The notes below the pieces were generated by a model. The model made no database searches. It saw only the letters and a list, made by a program, of their open reading frames with translations, and was not told the origin of the DNA. Position numbers and translations under genes: made by a program. From positions 106,880,266 to 106,944,265 of the forward strand of contig NC_073744.1 in NCBI RefSeq assembly GCF_029784135.1: 64,000 bases of DNA, written 5' to 3'. This document shows positions 1 through 8,039 of this stretch, piece by piece. The first letter of the stretch is position 1. The number at the start of each line of letters is the position of its first letter. This stretch comes from Toxorhynchites rutilus septentrionalis. Taxonomy: Eukaryota > Arthropoda > Insecta > Diptera > Culicidae.

Positions 1-417
1 GTTTAGTGGAGTGGGAGGGGGTGGGAGTGGTATGGGAAGGAAAGAGGGGAGGAGTGGGGTGAAATGAAATGAAATACAGTTTGAATAGATAATAAAATAT
101 AGTGGTTTTGAATTTAATGGTATATAGTATAGCTGAAAAATGGAGAGGTTTATTTAATGAATTTATCCTCCTTGGTGAGTGTGGCTGTAGGAATAGGAAG
201 TTGATTAAAGTATAATGTAATGGATAGAAGATAGATGTGGGTATGAAAGTATATATTATATTATTTGTTATTTATTATTATTGAATGCGTGTATATACAT
301 GTATGAATACCTTCCTTCCGACCCGTACATACATGTGTATACACACATAAACACGCATACATAACTGTGAAGTGGCGAACTTTAATAAGCAATTTCCAAG
401 GTATTTAGTATTTCGGT

Positions 418-3400
418 TTAGATTTTACCAAAGAAGTCGGTTTCTTTCAGAAACGCAATTAAATTGGTTTCTTGGGTCTCGTCTCTACTGAGGATATCTC
501 GGAGACTCTGACCTATGTTGTGTCGGACTCGAGCATCTTTGGTATGTTGACATTCAAGTAAAAGATGGCTAACGGAAACCGGAGCTTCGTTGCAAGCACA
601 TTGGGGTTTTTCGGCTCTGCAGAACAAGTGTGAGTGGGTGAAGTTAGTGTGCCCAATTCGAAGACGGGTAAGGACTTGCCTTTCCCTACTATTGAGACGG
701 TCCTCCCAAGGGAGAGTGGAATTTTTGATTTTATGAAGATGAGTGGGACGGCTGTTTATCCAACCTATGTCCCAACTTTCACGGACTTGCTGTTTTACCC
801 AGCGGACAATGTCAGATGGAGGACAGGGCATGTCTGGGGGTTCTATTTTGCTGCCCTTGCCGGCCAGTATGTCGGCGGCTGTGTTTCCGCGGATTCCTGA
901 GTGACCAGGAACCCAGCAGAAGGAGATGTTTTTATTTGAAGCAGCCTCTTCTGTTTGCTTAATCCATGGGTGTTTGCTGTTTCCACTCAGAAGATCGTGG
1001 AGACAGCTAGCTGAGTCTGAGAATATTGTGGTAGGAAGAAACTCATGGGTGCATTCTTGGGTAGCTATTAAAAGGGCGAAAGCTTCCGCACTGAAGATGG
1101 AGCATTGCGGTGGAAGAGAAAAGCTACCAGTGTATCTACTCTCAAAGATTCCACATCCAACTCCATCGGCACTGACTGAACCATCTGTGTATACCTGGTG
1201 GTTGATTTGAAAATTGGATGCAACGAGGTTATTGAAGCAGGCTTTGACTTTTGGAGAAGGGTCTCCCGCCCGAACTGCCTTGAGAAGTTCAAGGTTAATG
1301 TTCGGCGGTTTGACGTTCCAATTTCTTCCCGTCGCAGATGAACGTTCACATATATCGGGAAGATCTTTGTTCGTGAGATTTTTGAACCATGTTTTAGCCC
1401 TATGTATTAATGGGACATTGTGGTCGTTTTCGGGGAGTGACAAGTGACGGATGGCTTTATTGGTGATGGCTTTTGTTACCAGGTGGGTGAAGGGAAGTTG
1501 CCCACTTTCTGCCATTACAGCAAGAGTAGGACTGGAGGGAAAAGCGCCAATTACGAGCCTAATTGCTTTATTGTAAATTGGTTGAATGGTGTTTAACACC
1601 CTGTCCCCTCCACGGCTGAAGGTGCCTATTCCGTAAAGGATTTGTGGGACCAACCAAACATTTACAACATTTAGCAGCGTCTTTCTATGACCAGAGGCTA
1701 GGTTGCCTGCGATAGCCTTGATGATGTTCAGTTTCTTTCTGGTGGCTATTTTGGTCTTTTGGGAATGTGATAGGAAGTTGAGTTTCTTGTCGAAAGTAAC
1801 CCCTAGTATTTTCAATGTCCTCATTGTAGGGATCGGGATTTTGTTGAGCTGAAGATAGGTTCTCCTTCTGAGAGCTTTTCCGATATGTATGTGTTTGGAT
1901 TTCTCCGGGGAAATTTTAAAACCTGTTTTTAGAGCCCAGTTTTGGATGGAGTCTAAGGTTTTTTGAAGCCTCTTTCTCTGAATTAAGCCGAAGCAGCTCG
2001 TAGAGATAAGAGTGATGTCATCTGCATAGACTATGACCTTTATATGGTCCGGGATAATCTCGAATAGAGATTGCATGGCAATGTTGAAGAGGGTTGGTGA
2101 AAGTGCTGAGCCTTGTGGGAAGCCGTTTTCTGGGATTTTTAGAGAAGATTGGTGGTTGTTAATAACGGTTTTGAAAGACCGGTTTTCTAGAAAACTTTTA
2201 ACGAAGAGACCTAATCTCCCACGCATCCCCCAGTCGAAAAGGCTTTTCAGCACTGGGTACCTCCATGCCCGATCGAAGGCCTTGGATAAATCCAGGGAAA
2301 CAATATCAATGTGGTGTAATTTTTCAGTTGTGTCGTCTAGGATTTTTTCGATTGCTACAAGGCAATCTTCTGTACCTTTACCCGCACGGAAGGCGAATTG
2401 TCTGGGATCAATCAGCTTATTTGACTCTAGAAAAGTCGTTAAGCGTCGATTGATCATTTTTTCCAAGACTTTCCCAACACAACTTAGAAGAGTGATGGGG
2501 CGGAAATTGTCAAGAAGATGGTTGTTCATGTCTGGTTTCGGGATACAGATCATTAAACCCTCTTTCCAGCAACTGGGGAGGGTTCCACTGTCCCAGACTT
2601 TGTTGAGGAGCTTCAGAAGTGCTTTTTTCCCGAGATGGGGTAGATTCTTAAGCATAGGGTAGCTGATGTCATCAGGTCCTGTGGATCCTTGTTTGACTTT
2701 GTTCAGTACCCAATCGAGCTCTTTGAGGGAGAGGTTTTTGTTGAAGTCAAATTCCACATCGGTATGAAAATCGATGGGAATTCTTTCGCATTCCGTTTTG
2801 TGGGTTAGAAAGGTTTGGTCGTAGTTTTGATTGGAGGAGGCGGAAGCAAAGAAATCTCCAAACGCCTCGGCGATGATTTTCCGGTCATTGGTGTATTGAC
2901 CGTTAATTAGAAGATTATATTCTTTGCTTCTTTTCTTTCCATGAAGCCTGCCAATCTTACTCCATAACTCCTTTGTTGACGCGTTGGGATTAATTTCGCT
3001 GACGAATTTAACCCAACTGTTGTGCTTGGCTGTGTTGATAGCAGTCTTAGCTTCTTTGCGAGCCCTTTGGAACTCTGCAAGCAGAGTGGGTCTCAGTGGG
3101 CTGTCCGGATGGGCCTTTCTTAATTTGCGTAGGGCCTTACGTCGACCTTTGATCGCTGCCTTCAGCTCAGGTGACCACCATGGGACACATTTCCTGCCAG
3201 GGATGCCACTGGTTCTGGGGATGTGCACCATTGCAACTTCTAGGACAACTTTGGAGAATTCCTCGGCTGTCCAATCTCGTTTAGCGGAGAGGCGGTTTTC
3301 AATGTCAAACTGATAGCCAGCCCAGTCAGCGTATTCAAATTTCCATCTTGACCTTGTTGAAAACTCTGGAGAAGTTTGGCCGAAGGAGGTGAAGATTGGA

Positions 3401-3966
3401 AAATGATCGCTTCCGCAAGTATCATCGTGGATGTTCCAAGAAAGTTTTGAAGATAGTTTGTCTGATACTATAGTGAGATCAATGGCTGAAGTAGTACCAG
3501 AATAATGGGTTCTGGTGTGTTGGCCGTTGTTAAGAAGGAGAAGAGAATGGTCGGATATGAAATCCTCAATGATGGATCCTTTTCGATCGAGGTATGCACC
3601 TCCCCAGGCGTATGAGTGGGCGTTGAAATCACCCATAAGCATGATTGGGGCGGGAAGTTGGGCGAACAGATGGTCCAGTTGTTCGCGTAGAGTGTTCGGA
3701 TCGGAATCATTAGTGATGTAGATGCTAACGACGGTGATTGGAAAAGGGTGTTTAATGCGCACTACCACTGCCTGAAGATCAGTGGTAATGGGAAGAAGAT
3801 CATGTGGAGTGCCATCTTTGATTGCGATTGCAACTCCGTTTTTTGAGGGGTTGGGACCCTCTTTGAAATATGTGATATATTTTGAGATGAAGTGTTTATC
3901 GAAGTTGTTTGGAGTCATAGTTTCTTGAAGGGCTATGACTGTGGGATTAGAGTTTGAAATAAGCAT
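418..3966 (-). CDS. LINE copy A ORF2: endonuclease-reverse transcriptase-RNase H
   Basis: The 1182-residue protein cuts target DNA and copies the element RNA at the nick (target-primed reverse transcription). An N-terminal apurinic-like endonuclease is shown by QETM near residue 14, GDFNAHSYAWGG near 112-123 and SDHFPIF near 186. The RT domain has FRPITLLSC, the conserved SLDLSKAFDRAW motif, GFPQGSALSP and the catalytic YADD at residues 647-650. An RNase H domain follows: YTDGS near 926, SAEAFAL, FSDSAS and WVPGHSGIRGN, i.e. the D-E-D-H set. A Cys/His cluster (CRAEKPQCAC...HLLLEC) lies near the C-terminus. No stop or frameshift is present and every catalytic residue is kept. It starts 140 bp downstream of ORF1, so translation probably depends on reinitiation or internal entry (inference). 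Confidence 0.95.
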   Translation of the reverse strand: MLISNSNPTVIALQETMTPNNFDKHFISKYITYFKEGPNPSKNGVAIAIKDGTPHDLLPITTDLQAVVVRIKHPFPITVVSIYITNDSDPNTLREQLDHLFAQLPAPIMLMGDFNAHSYAWGGAYLDRKGSIIEDFISDHSLLLLNNGQHTRTHYSGTTSAIDLTIVSDKLSSKLSWNIHDDTCGSDHFPIFTSFGQTSPEFSTRSRWKFEYADWAGYQFDIENRLSAKRDWTAEEFSKVVLEVAMVHIPRTSGIPGRKCVPWWSPELKAAIKGRRKALRKLRKAHPDSPLRPTLLAEFQRARKEAKTAINTAKHNSWVKFVSEINPNASTKELWSKIGRLHGKKRSKEYNLLINGQYTNDRKIIAEAFGDFFASASSNQNYDQTFLTHKTECERIPIDFHTDVEFDFNKNLSLKELDWVLNKVKQGSTGPDDISYPMLKNLPHLGKKALLKLLNKVWDSGTLPSCWKEGLMICIPKPDMNNHLLDNFRPITLLSCVGKVLEKMINRRLTTFLESNKLIDPRQFAFRAGKGTEDCLVAIEKILDDTTEKLHHIDIVSLDLSKAFDRAWRYPVLKSLFDWGMRGRLGLFVKSFLENRSFKTVINNHQSSLKIPENGFPQGSALSPTLFNIAMQSLFEIIPDHIKVIVYADDITLISTSCFGLIQRKRLQKTLDSIQNWALKTGFKISPEKSKHIHIGKALRRRTYLQLNKIPIPTMRTLKILGVTFDKKLNFLSHSQKTKIATRKKLNIIKAIAGNLASGHRKTLLNVVNVWLVPQILYGIGTFSRGGDRVLNTIQPIYNKAIRLVIGAFPSSPTLAVMAESGQLPFTHLVTKAITNKAIRHLSLPENDHNVPLIHRAKTWFKNLTNKDLPDICERSSATGRNWNVKPPNINLELLKAVRAGDPSPKVKACFNNLVASNFQINHQVYTDGSVSADGVGCGIFESRYTGSFSLPPQCSIFSAEAFALLIATQECTHEFLPTTIFSDSASCLHDLLSGNSKHPWIKQTEEAASNKNISFCWVPGHSGIRGNTAADILAGKGSKIEPPDMPCPPSDIVRWVKQQVRESWDIGWINSRPTHLHKIKNSTLPWEDRLNSRERQVLTRLRIGHTNFTHSHLFCRAEKPQCACNEAPVSVSHLLLECQHTKDARVRHNIGQSLRDILSRDETQETNLIAFLKETDFFGKI

Positions 3967-4106
3967 TTTCAGTTCTAGAATATTTCGTCGGATACTTCTG
4001 ATGTTCCATTGTATCCCGAATTTCTGTGTTGGAGTGAATGTGTTGGTGTTTTTAACTCTAATTCCTAAGTCTTAATTGTGTGTATGTTTGAACTATTCAA
4101 AGAGAA

Positions 4107-5537
4107 TTAGTTCGATGGTCCTTTACCCTTGGAAAGAGAAGCTTTCTTTGAGGTATTGGTGTTGTTTTTGTTTGGTGTAGAAGTCTTTGGAGTGTTTGTT
4201 GTGTTTGTGTTGTTTTTTGTTGAATGTGCGTTGCTGTTGTTGTTATTGTTGTTTTTTGTTTGATGTGTGTTGTTGTTGTTGTTGTTTTCTGTTGGGGTTG
4301 TATTGTTATTTGTTGTTGGTGTCTGTCTTTGTTCATTCTTAGTTCTTTTCTTGTCCTTGTTTGTTTGGGTCTCATCTTCAGATTTTTGATCTGACTCTGA
4401 GGATGATCCTTTAGTTATTTTTCTTTTGTTTTTGTTTTTGTTTGGAACATCAGACGTGTCCATAGAAATGACTGATTCGCTTTCGGATTCAGTTGATGAA
4501 CTACCAGTTGTTGAATCTGTCATGGTTATATCGAATGTAGTGTCAATTGGGGGGGTGCTTTCGCGACTAGAAGTGGCCGAAGCGGCCGAGGCGCAGTTAC
4601 ATTTGCAGTTGCAGCTGGGTGCTGGCTTTTGCAAGTTGGATAGTCTGTCTTGCAGAACACTTGCGAATGTTGGAGCATTTTTTTGAAGTTGCAGCTGTTC
4701 CTTTGCCTCTTTGTATGAGATTCCATTGTCGATTCTTATTCTGGTGATTTTATTTTCGGTTTGCCATACGGGACAATTCCTACTAGAAGAGGAGTGGTTC
4801 CCTTGGCAGTTGACACAAAAAGCTGAAGCATCGCATACTTTGTTTGCGTCTGTTTGTTGTTCCGGATGTTCTTGGCCGCAGTTTCTGCAAAGCGGATTTT
4901 CGCGTTTGCATCGCTTGTTCGTATGCCCAAATTTGTAGCACTTGTAGCATTGCATGGGATTGGGATAAAAATTTCTAGTCCCGGCTCGAATGAACCCAAA
5001 GTAAATGAAATTGGGAACGACAGTTCCGCGAATGGTCAATATTAAAGTGGCCGTTGGCACAACAATGTTGTTGTCCTTTCTGGTGATGCGTTTGACGCCG
5101 ATCACACCTTGAGCGGTGAGTTCTTTCACCAGTTCGGATTCAGGAAGGTCGATAACTTCGCGGCAAGTCACAACGCATTTGCGTTGGTTTAAAGTTGGGT
5201 GGAAGATCACTTCTACAGGGGTATTATCAATAAGTTTGGTAATCGAAAGTAACTTACCGACTGTATCCTCATCCCTGGTTGTCAAGATGTACTGGAGTTT
5301 CTTTTTATCATCTCGCTGTGGTTTGGCGCTGTTGAATTTTTTTACAACTGCCTTGATGGTATTGCTGACTGTGAAGGGGTTTGTTGGAAGCACCTTGTCT
5401 CCTGTGGCTCTCAGAAGCAGTATCTGGAGATTACCGTTCGAGGGGTCCGCCCATAGTGGAGCGGTGGCTTCGGTGGGCCTGCCCTCATAGAAATTTGTAG
5501 CCCGGCCTCCCGGAGGCCCGGAGCTACTTGAAGCCAT
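4107..5537 (-). CDS. LINE copy A ORF1: Gag-like nucleic-acid-binding protein
   Basis: A 476-residue ORF1 protein that would package the element RNA. The N-terminus MASSSSGPPGGRATN is shared by all five ORF1 copies in the window. Three zinc knuckles are visible: C197-C200-H205-C210 (CX2CX4HX4C), one starting at C217/C220, and CVNCQGNH at 241-248 ending at C255. The C-terminal third is a low-complexity acidic Ser-rich stretch followed by Asn/Thr/Lys-rich tracts ending KKASLSKGKGPSN. The Asn run is three residues shorter than in copy B, a triplet-length polymorphism. The start is supported by conservation of the ATG and the sequence around it, with a perfect inverted repeat (TGACTATA/TATAGTCA, 5547-5569) just upstream. 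Confidence 0.92.
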   Translation of the reverse strand: MASSSSGPPGGRATNFYEGRPTEATAPLWADPSNGNLQILLLRATGDKVLPTNPFTVSNTIKAVVKKFNSAKPQRDDKKKLQYILTTRDEDTVGKLLSITKLIDNTPVEVIFHPTLNQRKCVVTCREVIDLPESELVKELTAQGVIGVKRITRKDNNIVVPTATLILTIRGTVVPNFIYFGFIRAGTRNFYPNPMQCYKCYKFGHTNKRCKRENPLCRNCGQEHPEQQTDANKVCDASAFCVNCQGNHSSSSRNCPVWQTENKITRIRIDNGISYKEAKEQLQLQKNAPTFASVLQDRLSNLQKPAPSCNCKCNCASAASATSSRESTPPIDTTFDITMTDSTTGSSSTESESESVISMDTSDVPNKNKNKRKITKGSSSESDQKSEDETQTNKDKKRTKNEQRQTPTTNNNTTPTENNNNNNTHQTKNNNNNNSNAHSTKNNTNTTNTPKTSTPNKNNTNTSKKASLSKGKGPSN

Positions 5538-5546
5538 GCTTCTGCT

Positions 5547-5569
5547 TGACTATACCTAGGTTATAGTCA
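5547..5569 (-). promoter_or_regulatory. Hairpin just upstream of ORF1 start, copy A
   Basis: An inverted repeat with 8-bp perfect arms (TGACTATA and TATAGTCA) ends 9 nt before the ORF1 ATG. All five ORF1 copies have a hairpin here, with different arm sequences that still pair. A role in translation or RNP assembly is an inference. Confidence 0.6.
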
Positions 5570-6203
5570 GCAGTTACGGATATAAAACCACTAAAATTCC
5601 TTATGGGGGATATTCACTAAGGGGTATTTTCCCAGAAAATTACACTTTGTTCCGATAAAGCACTTTGAAAAGCCACCAACAGGTGCAGAAAATTTCAAAT
5701 TACACTTAATCTAATAATTGCTTCAGTCACTTCACTGTTTGTATGCGTGTTTTTTTTTTCTTTCTAGATTTTATTTAATAATTAAGATTCACTACTAGCA
5801 CTACAAAAAAAACTGGCAACACTGCCCGAAAGAAAAAAGGGGGCGTGGCGTCGGTGACGCCGAAAAAGCGCGCGCTTTTTCCGGCAAGCCGGTGAGCGCC
5901 CGCTCTCCACGATCGAAGAGGCTATTGCCTTTTCCCGCTCTCCTTCTGCTGTCACGTTTAAACTATTGCTCCAAATCTCCTTCCAAAATCGCCAGGGGGA
6001 ACGTCCCAGTCCGCTGTCCAGAAACGCCAAAACTCCGAGCTGCTGAAAGAAAAAATCGACCTTCTCGGTCGGAGGTTAAAATCAGTATGATGTATTTTTT
6101 TGCCATCGCTCCCTTTTAACGCTCATTCGTTCGTCTCGTTGGACTCGCCCCTTTGGCTGAGTCTGCCGATTTGTCTCTATCCTGTGAGTGTGTACCGCTA
6201 GAG

Positions 6204-6210
6204 TATAAAA
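6204..6210 (+). promoter_or_regulatory. TATA box of the H2A pseudogene
   Basis: TATAAAA lies about 80 bp upstream of the first recognisable H2A codons, in the expected place for a replication-dependent histone gene. Confidence 0.55.
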
Positions 6211-6279
6211 CACGCGGACCCCAAAAAAATATCTTATTTTCTTTCAAACCGTAAACCCGTGTGGTTGTACGGCATCGGC

Positions 6280-6762
6280 ATCGTGTACTCAACAAAGGAG
6301 GAAAAGAGAAGGGAAAGGCAAAATCCCGCTCGAACCGTGGTGGTCTGCAATTTCCCGTAGGTGTATCCGCCAATTGCACCGGAAAAGGTTGCTAGGTCGA
6401 GCGCGTTAGTACCTGTGTACCAGTCCACCTAGCCGGCGTTATATAGTTTCGGCCGCCGGAGTGATCGAGTTAGCTGGCAAAGCTGCTCGCGACGATAAGA
6501 AAACCTGCATTCGGAACAGAACACATTCGGTTCGGCGGACATCAAGACAACAGGCAGTTGCAGCGAATGGCGAGTGGCAAACGCAATCGCAAAACGGCAT
6601 CAGGTAGCAGAAGAAAAAAGTTTGTTCTTTATACAAACTGCTTTGGCGGCAAATCCAGAACAAGGCGGCATCGAGGGCGTTCGAAATGGGTTTTTTCAAA
6701 ACCACGAGTACTAAGTTTTCTAAATTGGAACCATTCCATAAAACAAGGCGCTTTTCAGGGCC
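6280..6762 (+). pseudogene. H2A: Histone H2A pseudogene with 3' stem-loop
   Basis: Nucleotides 6291-6365 read as the N-terminal tail of H2A with small lesions: GGAGGAAAAG, then codons for KGKAKSRSNR and GLQFPVG. Further on, 6450-6510 encodes an ELAGKAARDDKKT-like segment that matches the H2A fold (ELAGNAARDNKKT). Frameshifts, stops and a lost start codon rule out a functional product. Downstream the coding similarity fades until the 3' stem-loop at 6747-6762. A TATA box sits upstream. It lacks a poly(A) tail and keeps promoter and stem-loop, so this is a DNA-level copy of a histone gene, not a processed retrocopy. Confidence 0.75.
6747..6762 (+). terminator. Histone mRNA 3' stem-loop, H2A remnant
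   Basis: GGCGCTTTTCAGGGCC matches the metazoan histone 3' stem-loop (6-bp stem, TTTC loop) with one stem mismatch. It is followed by ATTAAACC and a purine-rich AAAAAAGAG resembling the histone downstream element. Confidence 0.7.
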
Positions 6763-6978
6763 ATTAAACCTTCCAAAAAAGAGTTTAGGAAATAAAGTTC
6801 AATGCTTTCTAAAACATTATCCAAAATAATAATAAAACACAAATTGATTTTTTCATAATTTGTTTGCCAGGATCTGATGAGTATGTGAATTTGGCAGTTG
6901 TTCTGAGCTTATTGATAGTTGGGGACTTTCCTGATTATTCAATTTTCACCAATTCTTAAATTGTTTCCAGATTTAAAG

Positions 6979-7203
6979 TACAGTAATTTACAATTAGTTC
7001 GACATTTAGCTAATTGGACGGACATGTAATGCGACTTATTTAGTTGGACATTTTTGTAAACATAGAGATCCAAATTATGACCCCACATTGAAAGTCGACA
7101 CTGTACCACTGTCATCGCAAATTTTCAATTACAGGTTAAAATTACCTCCAATCCGGCACTGAGTGGTGGTAATGCGACGTGCCATTGAATGTAATTTACT
7201 GTA
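6979..7203. mobile_element. Small TIR element, possibly Tc1/mariner-pogo-type MITE
   Basis: The ends TACAGTAATTTACA and TGTAATTTACTGTA are inverted repeats with one mismatch, and both include a terminal TA that could be the TA TSD of the Tc1/mariner group. The interior (about 225 bp) has no ORF. Family placement is inferred only from the TA and the end sequence. Confidence 0.5.
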
Positions 7204-7337
7204 AAATAAGTCACAAGCTGGATGGGAAGAAATTTTCCAACTGTGAAAGCTGTGGCGAGTGACAACAAATCGCTAAACAGGAAGGTTTAGCCGAACAAGA
7301 TGGTAATATCGAGTGATAACAAAAACACAACACCAAA

Positions 7338-7353
7338 GGTTCTTTTCAGAACC
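7338..7353 (+). terminator. Second histone-type 3' stem-loop
   Basis: GGTTCTTTTCAGAACC is a perfect 6-bp stem with a TTTC loop. It is followed by ATCAAC and then AAAGAG, which resembles the histone downstream element. The upstream sequence (about 7240-7310) could be the end of another histone gene, but I could not match it to H1, H2B or H4. Confidence 0.6.
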
Positions 7354-7540
7354 ATCAACATATTCATAAAGAGTAAACAGTAAACTAATCCATTTTTCAG
7401 GTAGATAGGTAGGTATTCACGTAGGTGAAGAAAATAAAACAATATATTTAAAATATATATTTAACAAAAGCTGTCCCCTTTGTATAGTCCTACGTCACTC
7501 CGGTTATGTCCCCGACATTACCCACCCGTCTTTTTTTGAA

Positions 7541-7687
7541 GTTTAAGAAGGAGTAAGGGTATATCAACACGATCGAAAGCCTTACTAAAGTCAGCGTATA
7601 GAGCTTCAACTTGTTACCATTATCCATTGCATTCAAAGTGAATGTGACAAATTCCAGCAAATTTGTTGTTGTTGATCGTCCTTTGAA
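7541..7687 (-). pseudogene. RT remnant, C-terminal side of gene split by element X
   Basis: On the minus strand this reads KGRSTTTNLLEFV, then (after a 1-bp frameshift) VEALYADFSKAFDRVDIP, which is the RT segment carrying the first catalytic aspartate (ADFSKAFDR). It directly continues the RT fragment that ends at 31416 with TNKQHGF: the two pieces join at a T tract, and element X lies between them. On the other side it is cut by the right end of remnant T, also at a T tract. The family looks like a Jockey/CR1-type non-LTR RT, distinct from LINEs A-D. Confidence 0.75.
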
Positions 7688-8039
7688 AAAACAGGAAGTG
7701 GGTTATATCTATGGTATAACCGCAAGGGTGACGTAGGACTATCGTTGATTTAGAGATCATTTGTTTGAAGTTGAATCTGAATTCATTCTGAATGAATGAA
7801 TATTTGGAGAACTTCGAAAACGAGAGCGTTACGTTGGAGCCACAAGGTTTTATGCATCCAATATTGGATACGGAAATATCCTACTGATGGGGAAGAATAA
7901 TCTTCAGAAGCTATCCTGTTAATTGCGATTGATTGAAAAATCACAAAACCAAATGTATTTGGTCACAGTGTTTCATGGATAGAAAACATTAAAATAAACT
8001 CTTTCACATGAATGTAATTTTAAATTCCCAGAGGAACTG

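Larger units (their letters stand above)
1..6088 (-). mobile_element. LINE copy A, non-LTR retrotransposon, 3' end beyond window
   Basis: Reading on the minus strand, a 5' UTR begins at 6088 with ATACTGATTTTAACC, followed by ORF1 (5537-4107), a 140-bp spacer, ORF2 (3966-418) and a 3' UTR that runs off the window at base 1. The 5' terminus matches copies 3 and 4, whose ends are fixed by TSDs. Compared with copy B, about 365 bp of 3' UTR is missing, so its tail and TSD cannot be seen. Both ORFs are open and differ from copies B and 4 by only scattered substitutions, so this is a recent, potentially competent copy. It lies in the decayed histone/Helentron-like segment T. Domain order (endonuclease, RT, RNase H) and two-ORF layout suggest the I group; the exact clade is an inference. 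Confidence 0.9.
6089..7540 (+). mobile_element. Remnant T: diverged Helentron-like element, right part
   Basis: The right end at 7484-7540 resembles the termini of the other family members: TAGTCCTACGTCAC, then CGGTTATG and ACATTACCC, ending in a T tract at 7534-7540. It abuts minus-strand RT coding sequence at 7541. No left end is visible between here and LINE A, so it presumably lies beyond the left edge, and LINE A would be inserted inside T. The interior holds a decayed H2A gene, a second histone-type stem-loop and a TIR element. The assignment rests on one diverged end, so the boundary is firm only on the right. Confidence 0.5.

Noticed and set aside
2033..2662. 209-codon ORF on the plus strand opposite LINE A ORF2, with counterparts at 19643 and 52523
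   Set aside because: Antisense shadow of the conserved RT domain.
6558..6767. 69-codon ORF across the H2A remnant
   Set aside because: Wrong frame relative to H2A and no similarity; a by-product of decay.
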